DNA from: Lachnospiraceae bacterium
GTDB taxonomy: Bacteria > Bacillota > Clostridia > Lachnospirales > Lachnospiraceae
Assembly (NCBI GenBank): GCA_016284175.1
Contig: JAEEOJ010000145.1
Coordinates: forward strand, 1-64,000
Reading direction: 5' to 3'
DNA length: 64,000 nucleotides
Shown here: positions 50,531 through 59,144 of the stretch, in pieces
Layout: each line of letters starts with the position of its first letter
Position numbering within the stretch: the first letter of the stretch is position 1
Translations under genes and position numbers: made by a program
The notes under the pieces: model-generated
Databases searched by the model: none
Told to the model about the DNA's origin: nothing
What the model saw: the letters and a program-made list of their open reading frames with translations, nothing else

Positions 50531-52696
50531 TTATCCGATCTGAGCCTTGTAAAGATTGTAGTAAATTCCTTTGTTGTTTAGAAGCTCTTCATGAGTTCCG
50601 ATTTCAGCTATGTTGTGACCGTCGATAACCATGATTCTGTCGGCTTTTCTTAATGTCGAGAGTCTGTGTGCAATTGCAAATGTTGTCTTATCCTTTGTAA
50701 GTCTCTCCAAAGCTTTCTGAATCATGAATTCGCTTTCGGTATCAAGACTTGCGGTCGCTTCGTCAAGTATCAGGAGTCTGGGGTTTGTAAGTATTGCTCT
50801 TGCGATTGCGACTCTTTGTCTCTCACCGCCCGATAACGAATAACCTTTCTCTCCGACGTATGTGTTGTAGCCGTCGGGTGTATGACATATGAAGTCATGC
50901 GCATTGGCCATTTTTGCTGCTTTTACGACCTCTTCATAAGTTGCATCGGGCCTTGAAAATCTGATATTGTCGAGGATTGTTCCCGAGAAGAGAAATGTCT
51001 CCTGCAGCACAACGCCAAGCTGTGAATGATACGATTTTGAATCGATATCTTTTATATCAACGTTATCTATTAAAAGATGTCCGTCGTCGACTTCATAGAG
51101 TCCCATCAAAAGGTTTATAAGCGTGGATTTTCCTGTTCCCGAAGCGCCTACGATACCGATCATTTCACCGGGTTTAATCACTACATTGATGTCTTCAAGC
51201 ACCGGCTGATATGACTTGTATCCGAAGGTTGCGTGATCGAATGTAATCTTGCCTTTGATTTCTATATCTTTTATGGTCTCTGTGTCCTTATCGGCTGTCT
51301 CCTGCGAGAGAATATCGTTGATTCTCTCAAGGCTGCTTGTAAGGAGTGTAAGCTCTCTCGGAAGCCAGCTCATCCAGTTGATGTACTGGAATAAAAGAGT
51401 GGTGTATGTAATGAACTGATACAGCTCGCCGGCCGACATTTTGCCGTTAAATACGTCGTGTCCGCCGAAGAATACAACTATTACGACACCCATTCCCATC
51501 AGGAATGAAATCATCGGATAAAAGATAGCCCAGAAGGTTTCGTTCTTTCTCTGGATTCTCGCAAATTCAGTAGACAAGCCCTTGAAACGGTTTGCTTCCT
51601 CTTCTTCCCTGCCGTATGTTTTTACAACTCTCATACCGGAAATTACGTCCTGAAGGTCGCTTGATACATCATCGTTTTTCCGAAACTGCAGATGGAAAAT
51701 TCTGTAAACGGTTTTACGGAATCCGACGATGAGTACCACTACCAAAGGCACCGTAATAAAGGTTAAAATCGCCAGTTTGAAGTTAAGAACCATCATAAAA
51801 ATGATGTCCCAGATAAAGATGAAAAGCACCGCAAAGAGGTTACAGAAAACGTCCTCCATAAACTCTCTGATGCAGGTGGTATCCTGGGTAATTCTGTTTA
51901 AAAGTTCGCCCGGTCTTCTGTCGTTGATAAAAGCGAGCGGAAGTTCCTGGTACTTTTTAAACAGTGCCATTCTTAAATCCGCAGAGATCTTTGCGCCGAG
52001 TTTGGTGGAAGCATTGCTCTTAAAATAATTAATTACTACTATGCTCACACTCAAGGAGAACATGATTAAAAGCAACACCAGTGCGTGTTTAAAACCGCCG
52101 CCTCCCTTAAGCACATCGTTTATTAAGTGCTTCTGAATCTCGGGATTTAAAAGGGTGGTAATGGCTACTAAAACCATCAGCATAAATACTCCGAAGAAGT
52201 CCTTTTTGTAAGGCTTGGCCATTCCTATAAATTCTTTTAGGAAGCCACCTTCTTTTGAACATCTCGGACAGTTCTTGGTGCCGGGAATCGCTCTGCCACA
52301 CTTCGGACACATCTTTTCGTATTCGCTGCTTTCAACTTCTTCGAAACGTCCGGAAATGAGGATGTTGATTCCTCTGGCAATATAAGCGTATCTGCTTAAA
52401 TGCTTTGCGGAATAGTGAACCACTACTCTGTCTTCGCCATCCTTGGTGACAACGAGGATTCCGCCGCCTACCTTTGCCTCGGCTTTTGCCCTGCTTAATT
52501 CACTTATTTCAATTGTTTCTTTTATGGTTTCGCCGTCAAAAATATGGATTCTTTTGGTGGTGACAAAAAGATATGCACCCCTTATCCAGCCGCCGTCGAC
52601 ATCGATATCATACGGAATTGCATAATATATTCTCTCGTCTTCAGACAACGGAATCTTCTCCGCTATTTTGGGCGATACATCGTATTTTAAAATCAT
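50531..52696 (-). CDS. ABC exporter half-transporter with N-terminal domain and zinc ribbon
   Basis: This 721-residue protein has an unusual N-terminal part: about 115 residues with a PH-like beta pattern (YYAIPYDIDVDGGW, LFVTTKRIHIFDGE), then a zinc ribbon with Cys130, 133, 143 and 146. The standard exporter core follows: six membrane segments (about 165-450) and a nucleotide-binding domain with Walker A GASGTGKST, signature LSGGERQR and Walker B LLILDEATAS. The ATPase motifs look intact. Downstream of the DUF1854 gene (22-nt gap) and the second half-transporter, it probably forms a heterodimer. The substrate is unknown. The N-terminal part should sit in the cytoplasm. Confidence 0.92.
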   Translation of the reverse strand: MILKYDVSPKIAEKIPLSEDERIYYAIPYDIDVDGGWIRGAYLFVTTKRIHIFDGETIKETIEISELSRAKAEAKVGGGILVVTKDGEDRVVVHYSAKHLSRYAYIARGINILISGRFEEVESSEYEKMCPKCGRAIPGTKNCPRCSKEGGFLKEFIGMAKPYKKDFFGVFMLMVLVAITTLLNPEIQKHLINDVLKGGGGFKHALVLLLIMFSLSVSIVVINYFKSNASTKLGAKISADLRMALFKKYQELPLAFINDRRPGELLNRITQDTTCIREFMEDVFCNLFAVLFIFIWDIIFMMVLNFKLAILTFITVPLVVVLIVGFRKTVYRIFHLQFRKNDDVSSDLQDVISGMRVVKTYGREEEEANRFKGLSTEFARIQRKNETFWAIFYPMISFLMGMGVVIVVFFGGHDVFNGKMSAGELYQFITYTTLLFQYINWMSWLPRELTLLTSSLERINDILSQETADKDTETIKDIEIKGKITFDHATFGYKSYQPVLEDINVVIKPGEMIGIVGASGTGKSTLINLLMGLYEVDDGHLLIDNVDIKDIDSKSYHSQLGVVLQETFLFSGTILDNIRFSRPDATYEEVVKAAKMANAHDFICHTPDGYNTYVGEKGYSLSGGERQRVAIARAILTNPRLLILDEATASLDTESEFMIQKALERLTKDKTTFAIAHRLSTLRKADRIMVIDGHNIAEIGTHEELLNNKGIYYNLYKAQIG

Positions 52697-52717
52697 TATG
52701 TCTGTCCTTTTAGTCTT

Positions 52718-53251
52718 TTATAAGAATAAATCAAGTTTTCTTCTTTCCTTCTGAGTAAGAGCATTTACGTCTCTTATCTCAAATCTGTTTTCATCAAGGT
52801 CCATGATGATAAGTCTTGAATCGGATAATTTCGTAACCGCGTTGGACGCCATGTTTATAGCAAATTTGCATTCGCCCTTGTCTGTCATTACATGGAAATA
52901 CGCGTAGCCGTATTCGTCCTTGATACTCATGATTTTCTGAATGACGGGAGTAAAATAATTGAGTCTTAACTGTTCTCTTAAGATCTCTTTTGTCTCCTCG
53001 TCAAAATCATCCAGGTTTTCGATGATACCGATTTCTTTTGCCTTATCCGTGTTTTCCCTGATGGAAATGTATTTGTCGGCATCGGTGAAAGGGAAAAGAC
53101 GTACTACTTTTACCCTTTCATATTTTACGCCGTCATATGTAAAATTCACGAAGCCTCCGCTTGTACGTTCGAATTTATCCTTATTCGTAATGACGTGCAT
53201 CGCGGTCATTTCTTCGGCTTCTTTTTCAAATGTGTTTAACTCTTCTGCCAT
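52718..53251 (-). CDS. DUF1854-family protein
   Basis: This 177-residue soluble acidic protein matches DUF1854 as I recall it (VVRLFPFTDADKYISIREN, LNYFTPVIQKIMSIKDEYGYAYFHVMTDKG, then RLIIMDLDENRFEI). It lies between two ABC half-transporter genes, 11 nt after the upstream one. DUF1854 is known mainly from genes next to such transporters, some linked to cyanophycin metabolism, but no cyanophycin genes are in this window. Its position suggests a cytoplasmic partner or regulator of the exporter. No function is established here. Confidence 0.8.
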   Translation of the reverse strand: MAEELNTFEKEAEEMTAMHVITNKDKFERTSGGFVNFTYDGVKYERVKVVRLFPFTDADKYISIRENTDKAKEIGIIENLDDFDEETKEILREQLRLNYFTPVIQKIMSIKDEYGYAYFHVMTDKGECKFAINMASNAVTKLSDSRLIIMDLDENRFEIRDVNALTQKERRKLDLFL

Positions 53252-53262
53252 GTCATTCTCCT

Positions 53263-55602
53263 CTAGAAACTGCTGCCTGCTGCCAGTGATTTGTTCTGTA
53301 GTTCATTGAGCTTGTGGAAAATTCCGTCCTCATTCTTATCAAGAACCTCGATCGTTCCTTCCTCAACGATTCGTCCTCTGTCAATGACTATGATTCTGTC
53401 TGCATCACGAAGTGTCGAAAGCCTGTGAGCTATGGAAAGGGTCGTTCTTCCCTTTACCAGGAGCTTGAGTGAATTCTGAATTGCTTTCTCGGTTTCGGTA
53501 TCCACGCTGGCCGTAGCTTCATCAAGTATTAAAATCTTGGGATCCGCCAAGATTGCTCTTGCTATCGAAATCCTCTGTTTCTCTCCGCCCGATAAGTCCT
53601 TTCCGGAAGCGCCGATTATTGTGTCATATCCGTCCGGCATCTTCGAGATAAAATCATGTGCTCCCGCTAGTTTTGCCGCGCGGATTATTTCATCGCCGGT
53701 AGCGTTTTCATTGCCGTAGGCGATATTCTTTGCGACGGAACCCATGAATATGTAGGTATCCTGTGAAACCATCGCAACATTTTTTCTTAAGTCCGAAAGC
53801 GCTAAGTCTTTTACGTCGACTCCGTCAATTTTAATTGTGCCTTCTTTTACGTCGTAGAGTCTTGAAATAAGATTTACGAGTGTCGATTTGCCGGCGCCCG
53901 AACGGCCGACGATTCCGAGCACTTCGCCTTCTTTTACTTTAAGATTTATGTCCTTAAGTACATTTTTGCTGACCGTATATCCGAATGTAACGTTGTCAAG
54001 TTCGATTTCTCCCTTAGGCTTCATTAAGCGTACGGGGTTTTCTTTCTCAACGATTTCGGGAATCGAATCTATAATTTCAAAGAGTCTCTGAGCAGCATTG
54101 ATACTCTCGGACCACATTCTGAATACTCTCGAGAAGAAATTCATCGGACCGTTAAGCTGTGCCACATAGCCTACGAATGTAAGCAGTACGCCGAGCTCGA
54201 TTTTGTCGGTTTTTAAAACGAAGAAAACTCCGATAATCCAGATCCAGATGCTTGAAACTTCCTGCACCAGACTGTAAAGAATGGTGAATTTGTTTCGAAG
54301 TTTTACGATGTTTATTTCAGCATCCTTAAGGTTGTTGTTCGGATTTTTAAATCTCTCGATTTCCGCATCTTCCTGACCGAAAGCCTTTACTACTCTCGCA
54401 CCTGTCAAGTTGTCGTTTGCCTTGCCCGATACCGCCTTTTCCGCGCGGTGTCTTTTGCCTGATAAATTCCAGAGACCCGGACGAAGCTTAACCGTCATAA
54501 ATACGAGTAACGGTAAAAGAATGCAGGCGATAAGCGCCATCTGCCAGTTAAGTCTGTACATTACCACGAAAGTAATGATGATGGTCATTCCGTGAATAAA
54601 TACCGAAGGTATGCCGTCTATGAAAAACTCTGTCACTCGGTTTGAATCAGTCAGTACTCTTGTCATCAGGCCGCCGGTCTGCTTGCTCGTAAAAAAGTTA
54701 AGCGACAACCTGCTCATAGCCGAGAAAACATCGGTCTTTATATCTTTTACGGTTGCTGTTGCAACGCGTGCCATTAACGCCATCTGAACCGTGTTTGTAA
54801 TTTCTTCGATTACTCTGCTGCCGATAAGCACAAGCGCAAGAAGTAAAAGTGCTAGCACATATTTGCCTGATACGCCGAACATTGCAAGGAATTCGTTGTC
54901 TTTCTCAAGCACGTGGTCAAAGAGAACTTTACCGGTTAAATACGGCCATACAACGCTTATTGCTGCGCCCATTGCGTACGATAAAAACAAAATCGCAATC
55001 GAGAATTTGTATTTGAAAAAGTATCTTAAAACTCTTCCTAAGATTGTTCTTTTGTTGGTACACTTCGGACAAACCTTCTTCGCAGGGTCGGGATACATTG
55101 TTCCGCAAATGGGGCAGTAAAGCGATTCCTCGTCCTCTTCCTCTGCTTCTTTGCCTACGATGTCCGCATCAAAGGCCTTGCCGTTTTTGATGTTCTTTGT
55201 ATGTCTTACAAAAAGATTTATCTGCTCGAGATATGTGTTGGTCATCGATGCGATTTTTATCGGACTGCCGTCGTATTCGGCTGATAAAAGAACCGCTCCG
55301 ATCATTCTTTCTATTCTGAGATGCTCAGTTTTTGCAAGATCGTAAAGTGTAATCTCGTATTCGGCTAAGTCTTCTTCCTCGACTTTTTTATGAACCTTGG
55401 TTCCTCTGAAAAAGTGAGTATAGCCTGTCGGAATGTCGCTCTTACATACGCCGATATATTTATCTGTCAGAAAAACATATCCTAAAATATACTCGCCCTC
55501 GAAAGAAAGGTCTGCAGGGCATACCGAAAGGATATCTTTTTCGTTTATCCCGTATTCAGAAATCTGTTTTATTATGTTTTTAGTAAGTTTATTTTCTTTC
55601 AT
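53263..55602 (-). CDS. ABC exporter half-transporter with N-terminal domain and zinc ribbon
   Basis: This 779-residue protein is the partner of the 721-residue transporter. Its first 140 residues are a beta-rich, PH-like region (GEYILGYVFLTDKYIGVCKSD), followed by an acidic loop and a zinc ribbon with Cys163, 166, 178 and 181. Then come six membrane segments and a nucleotide-binding domain with Walker A GRSGAGKST, signature LSGGEKQR and Walker B ILILDEATAS. The ATPase motifs look intact, so both sites of the presumed heterodimer should work. It is the first gene of the three-gene unit. The exported compound is unknown. Confidence 0.92.
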   Translation of the reverse strand: MKENKLTKNIIKQISEYGINEKDILSVCPADLSFEGEYILGYVFLTDKYIGVCKSDIPTGYTHFFRGTKVHKKVEEEDLAEYEITLYDLAKTEHLRIERMIGAVLLSAEYDGSPIKIASMTNTYLEQINLFVRHTKNIKNGKAFDADIVGKEAEEEDEESLYCPICGTMYPDPAKKVCPKCTNKRTILGRVLRYFFKYKFSIAILFLSYAMGAAISVVWPYLTGKVLFDHVLEKDNEFLAMFGVSGKYVLALLLLALVLIGSRVIEEITNTVQMALMARVATATVKDIKTDVFSAMSRLSLNFFTSKQTGGLMTRVLTDSNRVTEFFIDGIPSVFIHGMTIIITFVVMYRLNWQMALIACILLPLLVFMTVKLRPGLWNLSGKRHRAEKAVSGKANDNLTGARVVKAFGQEDAEIERFKNPNNNLKDAEINIVKLRNKFTILYSLVQEVSSIWIWIIGVFFVLKTDKIELGVLLTFVGYVAQLNGPMNFFSRVFRMWSESINAAQRLFEIIDSIPEIVEKENPVRLMKPKGEIELDNVTFGYTVSKNVLKDINLKVKEGEVLGIVGRSGAGKSTLVNLISRLYDVKEGTIKIDGVDVKDLALSDLRKNVAMVSQDTYIFMGSVAKNIAYGNENATGDEIIRAAKLAGAHDFISKMPDGYDTIIGASGKDLSGGEKQRISIARAILADPKILILDEATASVDTETEKAIQNSLKLLVKGRTTLSIAHRLSTLRDADRIIVIDRGRIVEEGTIEVLDKNEDGIFHKLNELQNKSLAAGSSF

Positions 55603-55620
55603 GTCTTCTCCAATTCGGGT

Positions 55621-55650
55621 AAAAAAAAATCACTGTTTCGCACAGTGATT
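55621..55650 (-). terminator. Terminator of the 39-residue small gene
   Basis: Minus strand AATCACTGT, GCGAA loop, ACAGTGATT, then a run of eight or more T. It ends the small transcript just before the ABC transporter gene. Confidence 0.85.
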
Positions 55651-55674
55651 TTACAAGCATGTAAATGTACGCCT

Positions 55675-55794
55675 TTATATTCTTATACCGGGAGTACGAA
55701 AAGCAAAATCAGTGCGAAGTAACTCAAAGCCGCCAGTAAATGCATTGACGGTCGCAATAAGTGATGTTTCAAAAATCACAAATAATCTCTTCAT
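55675..55794 (-). CDS. 39-residue protein in its own transcription unit (unlisted small gene)
   Basis: Not in the ORF track. The minus strand encodes 39 residues beginning MKRLFVIFETSLIATVNAF and ending RTPGIRI. GGAGG lies 8 nt before the ATG, a TTGACA-16-TATACT promoter lies at 55838-55865 and a terminator at 55621-55650, so all parts of a small gene are present. I do not recognise the protein; it has a hydrophobic first half but no clear membrane span and a Gly- and Arg-containing tail. It could be a leader peptide for the exporter operon, though the terminator before that gene makes attenuation a real alternative. Confidence 0.65.
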   Translation of the reverse strand: MKRLFVIFETSLIATVNAFTGGFELLRTDFAFRTPGIRI

Positions 55795-55837
55795 TTTTTC
55801 GTCCTCCTTTCCTTGTCTTTTTTTAATCCGTTAATTT

Positions 55838-55865
55838 AGTATATCAATCCGAGTTCTTTTGTCAA
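55838..55865 (-). promoter_or_regulatory. Promoter of the 39-residue gene
   Basis: Minus strand TTGACA, 16 bases, TATACT, followed by about 30 nt of A-rich leader with GGAGG. The remaining part of the gap before 55920 shows nothing else. Confidence 0.7.
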
Positions 55866-55919
55866 TCACAAATTTTTCACATTTTCAAAAATATTTTTAT
55901 ACCGCAGGTACGGATTCAA

Positions 55920-56513
55920 TCATAATTTCATAAGCGTGGCTCTGCAGGGAGCACCGTCCGAACCGCCGAGATTGATGGGCGCAGCGTTAAGAATGTACAC
56001 GCCTTCTTCTATGCCTTTAAGCCTTATTCCTTCGAGTAAAACTATCTCTGCTCCAAGCATTATTAAGTGCACTGCCATCGGTGCATCTTCAGGTCCGACC
56101 GTCTGTGATTCGTTACCGAAAAGCTTGATTTTTTCTCTCGCAAAAACTTCTGCCGCCTCTTTTGTAACGGTTGCTTTTCCTTTTACGAGGATTCGTTCAG
56201 CCACTCTTTCGTCAATACTTTTTGCAGTCTTAATCATGGCTTCAGCGTCTTCTTTTTTTACATCACCTTCATGCTCAAATACATATGCATAGCCGATGAA
56301 CTTATCCAAATCCACCTGATCGATTGTCTTTCCGTTATCCAAAAAATGATACGGTGCATCAACATGTGTTCCGTTGTGCGCACACATATTAAAAGCGGTC
56401 AGATTGCAGATTGCACCGTCGCTTATCTTTAATTTTATTTCTCTTTCGGGGCTCGGATCGCCGGGAAATACATTGCAGGTAAAAACCTCCTGCGAAATAT
56501 CAAATACCTTCAT
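55920..56513 (-). CDS. Cyclase-family metal-dependent hydrolase
   Basis: This 197-residue protein has the family motif HNGTHVDAPYHF (metal-binding His and Asp) and NAAPINLGGSDGAPCRATL near the end. Members include bacterial kynurenine formamidase and isatin hydrolase; most are of unknown substrate. The tryptophan-catabolism neighbours expected for a formamidase are absent. It lies 12 nt after larE on the same strand and is probably in its operon, which gives no clear hint of the reaction. Confidence 0.9.
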   Translation of the reverse strand: MKVFDISQEVFTCNVFPGDPSPEREIKLKISDGAICNLTAFNMCAHNGTHVDAPYHFLDNGKTIDQVDLDKFIGYAYVFEHEGDVKKEDAEAMIKTAKSIDERVAERILVKGKATVTKEAAEVFAREKIKLFGNESQTVGPEDAPMAVHLIMLGAEIVLLEGIRLKGIEEGVYILNAAPINLGGSDGAPCRATLMKL

Positions 56514-56525
56514 TTGTAACCCTCT

Positions 56526-57344
56526 TTATTTCTTTATAACTTCGTTCATGCTGCCTGTACGATAGCCTGTTAAATCCATGGTCACGTATGTAAATCCGAA
56601 CGACTTAAAAGAAGCAGTAATCTGATTTCGAATTTCCTCACTGATGAGTTTCTCGAATTCGTCAGGCAAAACCTCAATTCTTGCCATGGTACCGTGAATG
56701 CGAACTCTCACCTGACGGAAACCAAGGTCCAGTAACATCTGTTCAGCCTTATCGACCATTGCGAGCTTTTCTTTGGTGATTGTTTCTCCGTATACAAACC
56801 TTGATGCAAGGCATGCAAACGACGGTTTCTCCCATGTCGGAAGGCCGAGGTGTTTTGACAACGCTCTTATATCTTCTTTGGTAAAGCCCACACTTCGAAG
56901 AGGGCTCTTAATTCCCAGTTCCGCAACAGCCTGAAGGCCCGGACGATAGTCGCCGTTATCATCCAGATTGGAGCCTTCGAGAATCACCGAGATTCCTTCA
57001 TTCTCCGCTATCTTAATAATCTTTTCAAACAGTTCGTGCTTACAGATATAACATCTGTTCACGGGATTTTGCGAAAAGCCTTCGATTTCCAGTTCTTCAG
57101 ATTCAAAGATAATATGGCGGATTTTATGATCCTCGCAGAATGCTTTTGCCTCATTTAATTCCCTCTCGGGAAAAGAGCATGATTTGGCCGATATGGCAAT
57201 TGCCTTGTCACCCAAAGCTTCTTTTGCAGCATATAAAAGAAATGTTGAATCGACTCCGCTTGAAAATGCAACTGCCACACTTCCGAAATCCTTCAGCATC
57301 ATTTTTAAATCGTCATATTTTTTTAACAGTTCGGATTCAATCAT
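56526..57344 (-). CDS. larE: LarE-family sulfur transferase (nickel-pincer cofactor synthesis)
   Basis: The track starts at 57413; the ATG at 57344 behind GGAG is better and gives 272 residues. It overlaps the upstream flavoprotein gene by 8 nt. The PP-loop reads SSGVDSTFLL (the usual is SGGVDS), and the family marker CLASRF with its Cys is present. A CxxC in RCYICKHELF adds two more cysteines. LarE proteins with three such cysteines are thought to carry an iron-sulfur cluster and transfer sulfur catalytically rather than destroying their own Cys. LarE makes a nickel-pincer nucleotide for lactate racemase-type enzymes. larA, larB and larC are not in the window. Confidence 0.9.
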   Translation of the reverse strand: MIESELLKKYDDLKMMLKDFGSVAVAFSSGVDSTFLLYAAKEALGDKAIAISAKSCSFPERELNEAKAFCEDHKIRHIIFESEELEIEGFSQNPVNRCYICKHELFEKIIKIAENEGISVILEGSNLDDNGDYRPGLQAVAELGIKSPLRSVGFTKEDIRALSKHLGLPTWEKPSFACLASRFVYGETITKEKLAMVDKAEQMLLDLGFRQVRVRIHGTMARIEVLPDEFEKLISEEIRNQITASFKSFGFTYVTMDLTGYRTGSMNEVIKK

Positions 57345-57897
57345 AAAAGTCTCCGATCTCTCCGAGCATTTTGCCCAGACTGTGATATCTGCCGGAATAA
57401 ATAACCGGGTCAAGCACCGTCAAATCTATATCAAATGTGTCTTTTGGAGAAAGGTTTTCGTCCATCTGAATGTTTTTTATATGGCAGAAAAAAGTCGTCG
57501 AATCTCCTGTTTCTACGCTTCTTGCAACCTCGCATTCGTATACCCACGGACTCTCATCCAGAGTCGGAACATCCAATACTTCTCCGTGGCTTACGCCGTA
57601 TGAGATATCGTTTTTCTTTCCGTCTTTGGCATGTTTTGAACCGAAATAATCCATAAGCGGAAGCATTTTTGTACTCACAAGATTTGCCGAAAAAATACCC
57701 GTCCTAATTACATTTAATTTTGTTTTCTTCGTACCGAACATGCTTATAACAAGCAAATATCCGTCGCCTTCTTCGTGGGTAACACTGACCCAGGTTATAG
57801 GCGCAAAATTATATGAACCGTCTTCATTGTTGGTTCCGATAATAAATGACGGCTGCACGCACATCGAATATAAAGGATCGACTGATTTTCTCTTCAT
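57337..57897 (-). CDS. Flavin reductase-like (FMN-binding) protein
   Basis: This 186-residue protein has the flavin reductase fold (NFAPITWVSVTHEEGDGYLLVISMFGTKKT, FSANLVSTKMLPLMDYFG, ESPWVYECEVARSVETGDSTTFFCHIKNI). It is a paralogue-like relative of the protein at 49936, with a similar length. Its end overlaps the larE start by 8 nt, and it lies 30 nt after the Nudix gene. The substrate is unknown. A role with LarE is only suggested by position. Confidence 0.87.
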   Translation of the reverse strand: MKRKSVDPLYSMCVQPSFIIGTNNEDGSYNFAPITWVSVTHEEGDGYLLVISMFGTKKTKLNVIRTGIFSANLVSTKMLPLMDYFGSKHAKDGKKNDISYGVSHGEVLDVPTLDESPWVYECEVARSVETGDSTTFFCHIKNIQMDENLSPKDTFDIDLTVLDPVIYSGRYHSLGKMLGEIGDFYD

Positions 57898-57927
57898 CTT
57901 TTACCCCAATTGTTTTATGCCGCTCCG

Positions 57928-58419
57928 CTATAAAGAATCATCCAAAAAATTCAGTACGCGGTCTGTTACAAGTTCATCTTCTTTTAAACGGAATAATTCA
58001 TCTCTGTCAATCCAGCGATAGTTAACTGTTTCTCCCTCCTGCAAAACAATGCTGTCTTTATCACAGTCTGTTAAGCAGTAAAAACAAACCATTGCAGAAT
58101 GGGTTTTGGGAAATATTACCCTGCCTATCTCTTTTAGGGTGGATGATTTAACTCCGGTTTCCTCGAACAGTTCACGCGTTGCACATTCGAGCGGACTCTC
58201 GCCCTTAAGCGCCGAACCGCCTGCCGTTGCTTCCCACATCAGCGGGTAACTTTTTCTCGGGTCTCTCTGCATTAAAAGATATGTTCCGTCCGTATGTCTA
58301 ACGAGAATATCACACACAAGATGGAACACGCCTTCTGGAATCGAAGCCTCTTCGCCGCGAACAAGTGTCATGCCTTCTATTATGTTGTAATTTTCATCGT
58401 ACGCGTCCCAGATTTCCAT
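57928..58419 (-). CDS. Nudix hydrolase
   Basis: This 163-residue protein has the complete Nudix box GGSALKGESPLECATRELFEETGV (Gly, Arg, Glu-Glu, Gly in place). The N-terminal NYNIIEGMTLVRGEEASIPEGVFHLVCDI resembles the isopentenyl-diphosphate isomerase-like Nudix group. It should cleave a nucleoside diphosphate linked to another moiety; the substrate is not readable. It lies on the same strand as the flavin reductase and the membrane protein upstream, with short gaps, so these are probably one transcription unit. Confidence 0.92.
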   Translation of the reverse strand: MEIWDAYDENYNIIEGMTLVRGEEASIPEGVFHLVCDILVRHTDGTYLLMQRDPRKSYPLMWEATAGGSALKGESPLECATRELFEETGVKSSTLKEIGRVIFPKTHSAMVCFYCLTDCDKDSIVLQEGETVNYRWIDRDELFRLKEDELVTDRVLNFLDDSL

Positions 58420-58427
58420 GGTGTCTC

Positions 58428-59141
58428 CTAATATTTGTAGATTGAAACATCAACCTGCGTCTGATTATTATGCTGAGTTTTGGTTAAGAACATGGAATAA
58501 TATCCGTCAAAATCACTTTCAAACCATGAATATGATAAATACTCCTGGCTCGGATCCATTAAAGTTGTCAGGATATCCTTTTCTCCAACATAAACCTGCT
58601 GTGTACCGTATATAGCCTCAAAGTTCTTGTAGAGGCTGTTAAAGAGAGCCGTATCACCTGCGTGATTTACAAAAGATATTTCCTCTGCATAACCGTCTCT
58701 TAAATGAAATTCAACCTGATCGTAGTTAATAACTATTCCGCTTATTGATACCGGAGGCATAGGATTTGATGAGGTTACTACCCACCACGCATCGGTGTTA
58801 CCCGAATAACTGGTTTTCTGTATCGAGCTGCCGGGATAAAAATTGTTTATCCATGCTTCAACCTGAGTTTCATCCTTGGTAAGCACATTGTTTACAAATG
58901 TGTAATCCTGAGGAGAACCGGCAGAAGCAACAACCGTGGCAGGCTTATTGGTTGTATTCATATTCGCTACCGTGTTGGAATACGAATACGAACTCGAAAC
59001 AGTATATTTTTTAATAATTTGCGGTACGATAAGAGCTCCGGCTATAACCAGAACCATGATAAGAAGTATTGCAGCAATTACAACAACTATTCCGGCTATC
59101 AGAAATATCGGCCATATTTTTTTCTTCTTATTTTCTTCCAC
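58428..59141 (-). CDS. Single-span membrane protein of unknown function
   Basis: This 237-residue protein has a Lys-rich N-terminus, one strong membrane segment (about 11-40), and an outward Ser/Thr/Asn-rich stretch (about 48-75). A soluble domain of about 160 residues follows, with many Tyr and Trp. I do not recognise the domain. It is encoded on the same strand 3 nt downstream of the HD-domain gene and 8 nt upstream of the Nudix gene, so it is likely a real gene of this operon. The soluble domain may bind a surface partner, which is speculation. Confidence 0.75.
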   Translation of the reverse strand: MEENKKKKIWPIFLIAGIVVVIAAILLIMVLVIAGALIVPQIIKKYTVSSSYSYSNTVANMNTTNKPATVVASAGSPQDYTFVNNVLTKDETQVEAWINNFYPGSSIQKTSYSGNTDAWWVVTSSNPMPPVSISGIVINYDQVEFHLRDGYAEEISFVNHAGDTALFNSLYKNFEAIYGTQQVYVGEKDILTTLMDPSQEYLSYSWFESDFDGYYSMFLTKTQHNNQTQVDVSIYKY

Positions 59142-59144
59142 TGC

